Shown one piece after another: positions 1 through 6,061 of a DNA stretch of 26,845 nt. The stretch covers positions 1 to 26,845 of the forward strand of contig CAYIBK010000013.1 in assembly GCA_964361645.1 (NCBI GenBank), read 5' to 3'. Made by a program: the position numbers and the translations under genes. Within the stretch, counting starts at the first letter, position 1, and the number at the start of each line of letters is the position of its first letter. Source of the stretch: 2-01-FULL-39-33 sp964361645 (lineage in GTDB: Bacteria; Patescibacteriota; Patescibacteriia; 2-01-FULL-39-33). The notes beneath the pieces were generated by a model. The model had not been told where the DNA came from and ran no database searches. It saw only the letters and a list, made by a program, of their open reading frames with translations.

Positions 1-4
1 AAAT

Positions 5-568
5 ATGTCAGAAAAAGATACCCACAAGAAAAAATTTAAAGCCAAAAAAGAACAACCTGAGTTTGAACAGCAGATTGTTGATTTAGCTCGCGTTACCAGA
101 GTTATGGCCGGCGGTAAAAGAATGCGTTTTAGAGCCTGTGTTGTTATCGGCGACAAAAAAGGCAAAGTTGGCGTTGGTTTAGCTAAAGGCAAAGATGTTT
201 CCTTGGCTGTTAGTAAGGCTGTGGCTAAAGCGGAAAAGAATATAATTAAAATCAATATAGCTAGCGGTACCATACCGCACGAAATTTATATTAAACTTGG
301 TGCCGCTAAAGTGTTACTAAAACCTGCCCCAGAAGGTACGGGTATTATTTCTGGTGGAGCTGTTCGTATAGTTTTAGAATTAGCTGGGGTTAAAAATGTT
401 GTTTCCAAAATTATGGGCACTAATAATAAAATTAATAATGTTGATGCTACTATTAAGGCTCTTAGCTTATTAAAAAAAGTTGTTAGACATGATAAAAAAG
501 AGAAAATAGAGGTACCTGCCTCAATTATAAGTTCTGATGTAGTAAAGAATCAAGAAGATAAAAAATAA
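5..568 (+). CDS. rpsE: 30S ribosomal protein S5
   Basis: Ribosomal protein S5 (uS5) of the small subunit, involved in decoding fidelity and assembly. The 187-residue product has a charged N-terminal extension, then the double-stranded RNA-binding S5 domain beginning near residue 22 (VTRVMAGGKRMRF and VVIGDKKGKVGVGLAKGKD), then the C-terminal S5 domain (PEGTGIISGGAVRIVLELAGV). The ATG is close to the window edge and has no visible Shine-Dalgarno sequence. rplO follows after 35 nt. In most bacteria rpmD (L30) lies between these two genes; here there is no room for it. Length is normal to slightly long for the family. Identification is secure. Confidence 0.98.
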   Translation: MSEKDTHKKKFKAKKEQPEFEQQIVDLARVTRVMAGGKRMRFRACVVIGDKKGKVGVGLAKGKDVSLAVSKAVAKAEKNIIKINIASGTIPHEIYIKLGAAKVLLKPAPEGTGIISGGAVRIVLELAGVKNVVSKIMGTNNKINNVDATIKALSLLKKVVRHDKKEKIEVPASIISSDVVKNQEDKK

Positions 569-603
569 ATAAACTAATCTACAACCTACAACCTAACAAT
601 ATT

Positions 604-1050
604 ATGAATTTAACATTATCAAATTTAAAACCAGCCAAGGGTTCTGCCAAAAAAAGAAGGAGAATCGGCCGAGGCGGCAAACGCGGCACTTATTCAGGTC
701 GTGGCATGAAGGGGCAAAAAGCCAGAAGCGGAGGACGATCGGGCTTAAAAGCTTTAGGTTTCAAACAAACTTTGCAAAGAGTTCCTAAATTGCGCGGCTT
801 TAAAAGTTTGAAAGCTAAAATGGCCGTTATTAATTTATCTGATTTAGATAAGGTTTTCAATGATGGCGACACAATTACATCCAAAGAATTGGTAAAATCA
901 GGCTTAATTAGCTCATCTAAGGGTGGAGTAAAAATTCTAGGCTCCGGAAAATTATCCAAAAAACTCAATATATTTGTTAATGCATTTTCCGTTTCTGCTA
1001 AAGAAGCTATTGAAAAAGCCGGTGGTAAAGCAGATGTTATTGTTAAATAA
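604..1050 (+). CDS. rplO: 50S ribosomal protein L15
   Basis: Large-subunit protein L15 (uL15), a late assembly protein. The 148-residue product shows the typical basic, glycine-rich N-terminal half (LKPAKGSAKKRRRIGRGG and GRGMKGQKARSGG) and the globular C-terminal half ending KAGGKADVIVK. It lies in the conserved rpsE-rplO-secY order of the spc operon. There is no Shine-Dalgarno before the ATG. An antisense reading frame inside it is a shadow of the basic coding sequence. Confidence 0.98.
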   Translation: MNLTLSNLKPAKGSAKKRRRIGRGGKRGTYSGRGMKGQKARSGGRSGLKALGFKQTLQRVPKLRGFKSLKAKMAVINLSDLDKVFNDGDTITSKELVKSGLISSSKGGVKILGSGKLSKKLNIFVNAFSVSAKEAIEKAGGKADVIVK

Positions 1051-1088
1051 GGTTTGTTTTAAAATTTAAAAAATAAATCTAACTTGGA

Positions 1089-1111
1089 GTTTAAATATAT
1101 TTTATTTAAAC
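1089..1111 (+). other. AT-rich hairpin upstream of secY
   Basis: Perfect 8-bp inverted repeat GTTTAAAT/ATTTAAAC with a 7-nt loop in the 79-nt gap between rplO and secY. It has no GC-rich stem and no T-tract, so it is not a convincing terminator. It could be an mRNA processing or translation-modulating element, or chance in AT-rich DNA. Confidence 0.3.
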
Positions 1112-1129
1112 ATCAATTATATATAAAAT

Positions 1130-2404
1130 ATGTGGAATAAAATTATCCAAATTTGGAAGATTAACGATTTAAGGAAAAGTATTCTTTTTGTTTTGTCTAT
1201 GCTTATTATTTTTAGAATCGCTGCCCATATTCCTATACCAGGGGTTGATACTGTAGCCCTAAAGAGCCTTTTTCAAAATAATCAGCTTCTAGGATTAATG
1301 AATATTTTTTCTGGCGGTAGTATGGAAAATTTTTCTGTCGTCCTACTTGGTATTGCTCCCTATATCACTGCTTCTATTATTTTTCAGCTCTTGACTATGG
1401 TTATACCACAACTAGAAGAGCTTTCCAAAGAAGGTGATTATGGCAGGAAAAAAATAAACCAATGGACTAGATGGTTGACAGTGCCACTGGCTTTCTTCCA
1501 GTCATTTGCCATGATTACATTGCTTAGACAATCAGCTATTAATGTTTTACCCAATTATACTTCTTGGCAAGTTTTAACTGCTATGATTACTATTACAGCT
1601 GGTACTGTATTTTTGATGTGGATAGGAGAATTAATTTCCGAAAAACATATTGGTAATGGTATTTCCTTATTAATTTTTGCTGGCATTGTATCTGGACTCC
1701 CAACTAGTGTGGGTAGTACTCTTTATACTTTTGATCAGGCTCAAATAATTAATATGGTTATTTTTGCGATCATTGCCCTTATTACTATAATTGGCGTGGT
1801 AATTATAACCGAAGGTCAAAGAAATATTTCTGTCTCATACGCTAGAAGAGTTAGGGGCAATAAGGTTTATGGCGGAGTAGATACTCATTTGCCGCTTAGA
1901 GTTAATCAAGCTGGAGTTATTCCAATTATTTTTGCAATTGCTATAATTATGTTTCCTCCACTAATTGCCCAGCTTTTCTTAAAGGTTAAAACTGCTTGGG
2001 TAGCTTCTGCATCTCAGTGGGTGATTCAAGTTTTTCAAGATCAACTTTTCTATGGCATCGCTTATTTTATAATGGTGGTAGCCTTCACTTATTTTTATAC
2101 GGCAGTTATTTTTCATCCTGATCAGATTGCCGAAAATTTACAAAAGCAAGGTGGCTTTATTCCAGGTATTAGGCCCGGTAAAAATACCGCTGCTTATTTG
2201 CAAAAAATTGTCACCAGAATTGTTTTTACTGGCGCTTTATTTTTAGGTATTATAGCGGTTTTACCATTAATTACTGCTCAAATTACCAGTACCAGATCGT
2301 TAGTAGTTGGCGGTACCAGCTTGCTTATTGTGGTATCGGTGGTGATTGAAATGTTCAATCAGATTAATGCCCAATTATCAATGAGAGATTACGAAGAGAT
2401 ATAA
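1130..2404 (+). CDS. secY: Protein translocase subunit SecY
   Basis: Channel-forming subunit of the SecYEG translocon in the cytoplasmic membrane. The 424-residue protein has the usual ten hydrophobic segments. Family landmarks include RIAAHIPIPGVD after TM1, the plug region with NIFSGGSMENFSV, GNGISLLIFAGI, and the cytoplasmic loop TEGQRNISVSYARRVRG. The C-terminal part has NLQKQGGFIPGIRPGKNTAAYL, shared by all SecY proteins. Length is typical. It is the last gene before a strong terminator, so the ribosomal operon ends here and adk starts a new unit. Confidence 0.98.
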   Translation: MWNKIIQIWKINDLRKSILFVLSMLIIFRIAAHIPIPGVDTVALKSLFQNNQLLGLMNIFSGGSMENFSVVLLGIAPYITASIIFQLLTMVIPQLEELSKEGDYGRKKINQWTRWLTVPLAFFQSFAMITLLRQSAINVLPNYTSWQVLTAMITITAGTVFLMWIGELISEKHIGNGISLLIFAGIVSGLPTSVGSTLYTFDQAQIINMVIFAIIALITIIGVVIITEGQRNISVSYARRVRGNKVYGGVDTHLPLRVNQAGVIPIIFAIAIIMFPPLIAQLFLKVKTAWVASASQWVIQVFQDQLFYGIAYFIMVVAFTYFYTAVIFHPDQIAENLQKQGGFIPGIRPGKNTAAYLQKIVTRIVFTGALFLGIIAVLPLITAQITSTRSLVVGGTSLLIVVSVVIEMFNQINAQLSMRDYEEI

Positions 2405-2427
2405 GTATTATAAATTGTGGCCTATAT

Positions 2428-2465
2428 GGTAAAAACGCGGCAGTACCGCGTTTTTACCTTTTTTT
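2428..2465 (+). terminator. Rho-independent terminator after secY
   Basis: A 13-bp perfect stem (GGTAAAAACGCGG 2428-2440 with CCGCGTTTTTACC 2446-2458), a 5-nt loop and a run of seven T. It closes the spc-operon segment. Confidence 0.93.
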
Positions 2466-2480
2466 ATTCTAAAAAATGAG

Positions 2481-2510
2481 TTAAAATTAATTAGTCATTA
2501 ACTATATAAA
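2481..2510 (+). promoter_or_regulatory. Possible promoter of adk
   Basis: TTAAAA (2481-2486) and TATAAA (2505-2510) are separated by 18 bp, just after the secY terminator and 10 bp before the adk ATG. A promoter is expected here, but the match is modest and the DNA is AT-rich. Confidence 0.4.
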
Positions 2511-2519
2511 ATTTACTTT

Positions 2520-3197
2520 ATGAGTAAAAAACACAAAGCATTTGAGATTATTTTGCTTGGACCACCAGCCTCCGGCAAGGGCACTCAAGCTAAATTATTA
2601 GCTGATACTTTTTCTATCCCCCATATTTCTGCTGGTTATTTATTAAGAGAGATGAAATCAGATTCTAGCAACCACCTAGCCAAAGAAATTGCCAGCTTAA
2701 TCGATAATGGCCAATTAGTCCCCGATGATTTAGTTAATCAAATAATTAAAAATAGAATTAAAAAAGATGATTGCCAGCTGGGCTATGTTTTAGATGGTTA
2801 TCCCAGAACTAAAGAACAAGTTAATTTTTTGGACAACATCTCCAGTATTAATTATGTTTTTTTAATTGAGGTCAAAGATGAGGTAGTAATAGATAGGATT
2901 TCAGGCCGACGTGCGTGTAAGAATGGCCACATTTGGCATGTTAAATATTCACCCACCAGAAAAGAGGATATTTGTGACACTTGTGGTGAGAAATTATACA
3001 TCAGAGATGATGATAGTGAAATTAAAGTTAAAGAACGGCTCCAAATATATCATCAATACAATGATCCGATTCTAAATTATTACGAAAAGCAGAATAAATT
3101 AATAAGAATTAATGGCGATCAGCATATTGAGGGAGTATTTCAAAATTTAATCAAATATTTAGTTGATGATTTAAGGAATCAAATAAATTTAAAATAA
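2520..3197 (+). CDS. adk: Adenylate kinase
   Basis: Catalyses ATP + AMP = 2 ADP in the cytoplasm. The 225-residue protein has the P-loop GPPASGKGT (14-22), the AMP-binding HISAGYLLRE region, the DGYPRT motif (92-97, usually DGFPRT), and a long-form LID (about 130-165) with RDDDSEIKVKERLQIY following. The LID looks zinc-binding but is unusual: the first CxxC pair reads C133-K-N-G-H137, and the second is C152-x-x-C155. Histidine may therefore replace a cysteine ligand. There is no Shine-Dalgarno before the ATG. It is followed by map, the common adk-map order, but infA and rpmJ do not follow here. Confidence 0.97.
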   Translation: MSKKHKAFEIILLGPPASGKGTQAKLLADTFSIPHISAGYLLREMKSDSSNHLAKEIASLIDNGQLVPDDLVNQIIKNRIKKDDCQLGYVLDGYPRTKEQVNFLDNISSINYVFLIEVKDEVVIDRISGRRACKNGHIWHVKYSPTRKEDICDTCGEKLYIRDDDSEIKVKERLQIYHQYNDPILNYYEKQNKLIRINGDQHIEGVFQNLIKYLVDDLRNQINLK

Positions 3198-3259
3198 AAA
3201 GAAGCGCTTATTATGAGTACTTTTGACAAACTAAGTTAAAAATGGAAGAATGAAACTGT

Positions 3260-4027
3260 ATGATTAGATTAAAAACCAAACAAGATATAGAAAAATTACG
3301 CCGAGGTGGCCATATTTTGTCATTGGTTTTGGCTGAAGTAGAAAAAACTATAAAGCCAGGAATTAGCACTCAATCGTTAACCAATTTAGCTGATAAATTA
3401 ATTAAAGAACGAGGCGGTCGTCCTAGCTTTAAGGGTTATAGAGCGGCTTGGGCCGATGGTGTTTATCCCGCCGCCTTATGTGTTTCAATGAATGAAGAAG
3501 TGGTTCATGGCATACCCGCACCTAATAGATTTATTAAAGAAGGTGACATAGTTGGTATTGATTGCGGGCTGGAATATGAAGGTTTATTTACCGATATGGC
3601 TAGAACGATAATGGTGGGAAAAGTTGGTCCGGGTTTAAAAAAATTAGTTTCTGTTACTTTTGAATCATTAATGAAAGGTATTAAACAAATAAAGCCGGGG
3701 CATAAAATTTCTGATATTTCCAAGGCTATTCAAGAGCATGTGGAAAAAAATGGTTTTTCGGTGGTGCGCCAGCTAGTGGGCCATGGCGTGGGCTATAGTG
3801 CCCACGAGGAACCGCAAATTCCTAATTTTGTTGATAGAAGCGTGCCCGATATTGTCTTAAAAGAAGGCATGGTTTTAGCCATCGAGCCAATGGTTAATAT
3901 TGGTGGATGGGAAGTAGATAGCTTAGATGATGGCTGGACCATAGTTACTAAAGATAAAAGTATTTCCGCTCATTTTGAGCATACAATCGCGGTAACTAAT
4001 AAAGGATACGAGATAATTACCAAATAA
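3260..4027 (+). CDS. map: Methionine aminopeptidase, type I
   Basis: Removes the initiator methionine from nascent proteins. The 255-residue pita-bread-fold enzyme carries all five metal ligands: D101 (GIDCGL), D112 (FTDMART), H175 (VGHGVGYSAHEEP), E209 (AIEPMV) and E240 (HFEHTIAV), plus the substrate-contacting H83 (VVHGIP). It has no N-terminal SH3/zinc extension. The loop around the first two aspartates (CGLEYEGLFTD) departs from the usual consensus but keeps the spacing. ruvX begins 3 nt after its stop, so map, ruvX and recO are probably co-transcribed. Confidence 0.97.
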   Translation: MIRLKTKQDIEKLRRGGHILSLVLAEVEKTIKPGISTQSLTNLADKLIKERGGRPSFKGYRAAWADGVYPAALCVSMNEEVVHGIPAPNRFIKEGDIVGIDCGLEYEGLFTDMARTIMVGKVGPGLKKLVSVTFESLMKGIKQIKPGHKISDISKAIQEHVEKNGFSVVRQLVGHGVGYSAHEEPQIPNFVDRSVPDIVLKEGMVLAIEPMVNIGGWEVDSLDDGWTIVTKDKSISAHFEHTIAVTNKGYEIITK

Positions 4028-4030
4028 ATT

Positions 4031-4423
4031 ATGAAATTAATAGGCATAGATTATGGCGATTCTAAAGTAGGACTCGCTATTGGTGATATAGAAAGTGGCG
4101 TGGCTACTCCATATGGGATTATTCGGAATTTAGGTTTGAATAATGTTATTGGTGAAATAAAAAAAATTTGTGATCGCGAGCGAATTAGTAAAATAATCAT
4201 TGGCATACCGATTAATCCCATGGCTCTAGAATCCGAGCAGATTAGAAAAATAGAAAATTTTATTATTCAGCTTAAAGAAAAAACAGGCTTAGAGGTGGAA
4301 GGCAAAGATGAAAGGTTTTCCACCCAGGAGGCACAAAAGTTAATAACCAAAAATAAAGCTAAGGATGATGATGTTTCAGCCATGCTTATTTTGCAAAATT
4401 ATTTTGATTCTTTTAGTAAATAA
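4031..4423 (+). CDS. ruvX: Putative pre-16S rRNA nuclease / Holliday junction resolvase-like YqgF
   Basis: RNase H-fold protein of the RuvX/YqgF family, implicated in 16S rRNA 5' end maturation and proposed earlier as a Holliday junction resolvase. The 130-residue protein starts with the signature MKLIGIDYGDSKVGLAIGD (D7 acidic residue). It then has IIIGIPI, the KDERFSTQEA segment with its acidic residue, and ends with DDDVSAMLILQNYF, matching the family's last acidic motif. Length is typical. It sits 3 nt after map and abuts recO without a gap. Confidence 0.93.
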   Translation: MKLIGIDYGDSKVGLAIGDIESGVATPYGIIRNLGLNNVIGEIKKICDRERISKIIIGIPINPMALESEQIRKIENFIIQLKEKTGLEVEGKDERFSTQEAQKLITKNKAKDDDVSAMLILQNYFDSFSK

Positions 4424-4990
4424 ATGTCCACCTATGTAACTCATGGCGTAATTTTGAATAAGGCTGATTATAAGGATTACGATATAAAATTTACCATTTA
4501 TACGCTAGGACATGGCAAAATCTCAGCCATTGCCAAGGGTGCCAAAAAAATAACCTCCAAACTCAACTCTCATTTGGAGTTTTTTTCTGTGGCTAAAATG
4601 ATGATTGCCAAGGGCGCTTCTTTTAATCGTTTGGCTGGCGCTCAACTTATTAAAAAATACAATAATATAAGTAATGATACCGCCAAAACAATTATCGTTT
4701 TATATTTTTTGGAAATAGTTAATGCATTAGTTAAGTATGATTTTGAAGATGATGTTATTTTTGAGATAGTAGTAAAATTTATCTCCTTATTAGATCAAGG
4801 AAAATCCAAACAAGATGATTTACTTTATTTAAATAAAAGCATTTTTGAATTATTGGATCACTTGGGTTATCGGCCACAGTTAAAATCAAATAAGCAAAAG
4901 GGTTTAATAGCCCAGTTCAATAAAATCGTAATGGAAATATCTGATCGTGAAATGAAAAGCTATGCCATGCTGTCAAAATTATTCAATTGA
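4424..4990 (+). CDS. recO: DNA repair protein RecO, short form
   Basis: RecO mediates RecA loading in RecFOR recombination repair. The N-terminal OB-fold is recognisable (THGVILNKADYKDYDIKFTIYTLGHGKISAIAKGAKK, read as two adjoining blocks), followed by helical segments. At 188 residues it is about 50 shorter than typical RecO. It stops soon after LLDHLGYRPQLKS, just where the zinc-finger CxxC segment normally begins, so no cysteines are seen there. It starts immediately after the ruvX stop codon, with no Shine-Dalgarno. The TGA stop overlaps the -35 element of the next promoter. Confidence 0.87.
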   Translation: MSTYVTHGVILNKADYKDYDIKFTIYTLGHGKISAIAKGAKKITSKLNSHLEFFSVAKMMIAKGASFNRLAGAQLIKKYNNISNDTAKTIIVLYFLEIVNALVKYDFEDDVIFEIVVKFISLLDQGKSKQDDLLYLNKSIFELLDHLGYRPQLKSNKQKGLIAQFNKIVMEISDREMKSYAMLSKLFN

Positions 4991-5015
4991 CATAATCGAT
5001 GTTAAATGATACTAT
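4987..5015 (+). promoter_or_regulatory. Promoter of fabZ
   Basis: A perfect TTGACA -35 box (4987-4992), a 17-bp spacer and TACTAT -10 (5010-5015, 4 of 6). The -35 overlaps the recO stop codon. The fabZ start lies about 40 bp downstream behind a strong Shine-Dalgarno. Confidence 0.75.
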
Positions 5016-5055
5016 TATTTAGTTCTTTAAAACATACCTTGGAGGGCAGAAAATC

Positions 5056-5523
5056 ATGGGTAGCGTTGTCTTAAATGCTGATGAAATTAAGAAAATAATT
5101 CCCCATCGTGAGCCGATACTTTTAATTGATGAAGTTGAAATAGATTTAGGCGATGGCCAAGCTACGGCTGTTTTTAATTTAGAAACTAGACTTCATTTGT
5201 TTGCCGGTCATTTTCCTAACAGCCCAGTTTTGCCAGGTATTTATACAGTAGAAGCTATGGCGCAAGCAGCGGCAGTATTGTTTTTACACTTAAATCCCAG
5301 TTTTATTAATCATACCTTCTTCTTCGGCAGTATCGATAAGGTAAGATTTCGCAGAACTATTTTACCAGATGACGGGCAGGTTTTAATTCATGTTAAAATA
5401 GTACATCAAAAAATATCCAGCCAATATGCAGCCGTTAAATTATCCGGCAGAGCCCAGGTTGGCCGGGATGAATTAGCAGCTGAAGCCACGTTTACTGGTA
5501 TTGGCGTAATTCTTCCAGCTTAG
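5056..5523 (+). CDS. fabZ: 3-hydroxyacyl-ACP dehydratase (FabZ-type hot-dog fold)
   Basis: Hot-dog-fold dehydratase of the FabZ/FabA family. The 155-residue protein contains IIPHREPILLIDEV and the catalytic helix region HFPNSPVLPG...VEAMAQ, with H52 and E66 as the expected catalytic pair. The usual FabZ sequence HFPGxPVMPG is slightly changed. TTGGAGGG, about 8 nt before the ATG, is one of few strong ribosome binding sites in the window. The gene has its own promoter and terminator. No other fatty-acid synthesis gene is in the window, so whether it acts in a FAS II cycle or on another acyl thioester is open. Confidence 0.9.
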   Translation: MGSVVLNADEIKKIIPHREPILLIDEVEIDLGDGQATAVFNLETRLHLFAGHFPNSPVLPGIYTVEAMAQAAAVLFLHLNPSFINHTFFFGSIDKVRFRRTILPDDGQVLIHVKIVHQKISSQYAAVKLSGRAQVGRDELAAEATFTGIGVILPA

Positions 5524-5545
5524 AGCCCCAAATATGGGGCTTTTT
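5524..5545 (+). terminator. Rho-independent terminator after fabZ
   Basis: Stem AGCCCCA/TGGGGCT (5524-5530 with 5535-5541), a 4-nt loop and a T5 tract. It begins directly after the fabZ stop codon. Confidence 0.88.
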
Positions 5546-5582
5546 ATTTTTGTTTAAATATGATTGAATGTTTTTGTCAATG

Positions 5583-5611
5583 TTGACTGATTTATGATTA
5601 TTCTTTAGAAT
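5583..5611 (+). promoter_or_regulatory. Promoter of the aspS T-box leader
   Basis: TTGACT (5583-5588), a 17-bp spacer and TAGAAT (5606-5611); each box matches the sigma-70 consensus at 5 of 6 positions. It predicts a transcript start near 5618. The same two hexamers with the same spacing recur at 23021-23049. Confidence 0.8.
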
Positions 5612-5617
5612 TAATTT

Positions 5618-5884
5618 AAGACAATTATTTAAAGCCGTTTTTACTTTAGCTAACACTAAAGAAGGTGCAGGAAGAAAGCCGCTTGGCCAGTAGAACCTGT
5701 CGGGTAAGGCCCGTTATCGCCTTACCCTGTGAAATAGTTATATTTATAATTATTTCACAAGGCACTCGGTGGAATATTAATCAAAATAAAAATGTTCTTT
5801 ATTGATTTATTCCACAGGGCGAGATTAAGTAAATACCGAGATGGCACCGCCTTTTAGGCTCTTGGAAGCTATTTCGGTTTTTTT
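5618..5884 (+). promoter_or_regulatory. T-box-like tRNA-sensing leader of aspS with little or no canonical Stem I
   Basis: Seen: a hairpin closed by CAGG/CCTG (5668-5671, 5696-5699) with an AGTA S-turn-like internal loop (5689-5692), matching Stem II. Next is an H-type pseudoknot (CGGG 5701-5704 with CCCG 5710-5713; TAAGG 5705-5709 with CCTTA 5720-5724), matching Stem IIA/B with its CCCGTTA segment. Hairpins follow at 5729-5758 and 5769-5815. The antiterminator is CCGAGA 5836-5841 with TCTTGG 5860-5865, a 7-nt bulge TGGCACC 5842-5848, and GCC/GGC above it. The competing terminator is 5835-5845 with 5868-5878 plus T7. TGGC in the bulge would pair with the GCCA 3' end of tRNA-Asp or tRNA-Asn, which fits aspS downstream. 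Known: T-boxes antiterminate when uncharged tRNA binds. Odd: only about 50 nt precede Stem II, with a small hairpin at 5644-5661 and no recognisable specifier loop. Confidence 0.82.
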
Positions 5885-6061
5885 ATTTATAATGTTACTG
5901 GTCGAATACCCATGGTTTTTAAGCCAGGGGATGAAGACCAGTATGAGGAATAATATTGTCGGCGGACCTGCCTACCGGTAGGCAGGGCCGACTCTGATCA
6001 TTTTAATTTGCCCAGATACTGCGGTCTTTAGACCGCAGTCAAATTCATTAATATAAATTAT
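5885..6061 (+). repeat. Three consecutive hairpins between T-box and aspS, one an interspersed palindrome
   Basis: Hairpin A: TACTGGTC 5896-5903 with GACCAGTA 5936-5943. Hairpin B: palindrome CCTGCCTACCGGTAGGCAGG (5967-5986) nested inside GTCGGC/GCCGAC (5958-5963 and 5987-5992), with a 3-nt bulge on the 5' side. A near-identical core recurs at 19993-20012 in a different outer stem, so this is an interspersed repeat. Hairpin C: ACTGCGGTCT/AGACCGCAGT (6018-6027 with 6030-6039). None has a T-tract, so they are not obvious terminators. They form a 5' leader between the riboswitch terminator and the aspS start. Confidence 0.7.

Noticed and set aside
690..968. Minus-strand reading frame inside rplO
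   Set aside because: Shadow of a highly conserved ribosomal gene; no start signals and no family resemblance.
3505..3723. Minus-strand reading frame inside map
   Set aside because: Lies fully within the conserved catalytic region of map and has no initiation signals.
4988..4990. TGA at the end of recO read as glycine (alternative CPR code)
   Set aside because: tpiA and the four-helix-bundle gene also end sensibly at TGA, and no in-frame TGA is needed inside any recognised protein.
5603..5634. AT-rich hairpin with GAC (Asp codon) in its loop as T-box specifier
   Set aside because: It overlaps the -10 box of the promoter at 5583-5611, so most of it would not be transcribed; the GAC would be at the very 5' end of the RNA.
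5689..5712. TPP-riboswitch-like string GAACCTG...CGGGTAA
   Set aside because: The other half of a TPP aptamer (the CTGAGA segment) is absent, and the same bases form the T-box Stem II and IIA/B pseudoknot before a clear antiterminator.
5888..5893. Perfect TATAAT right after the T-box terminator as a second aspS promoter
   Set aside because: No -35 box at 16-18 bp; the nearest, TTGGAA, is 20 bp away and inside the terminator.
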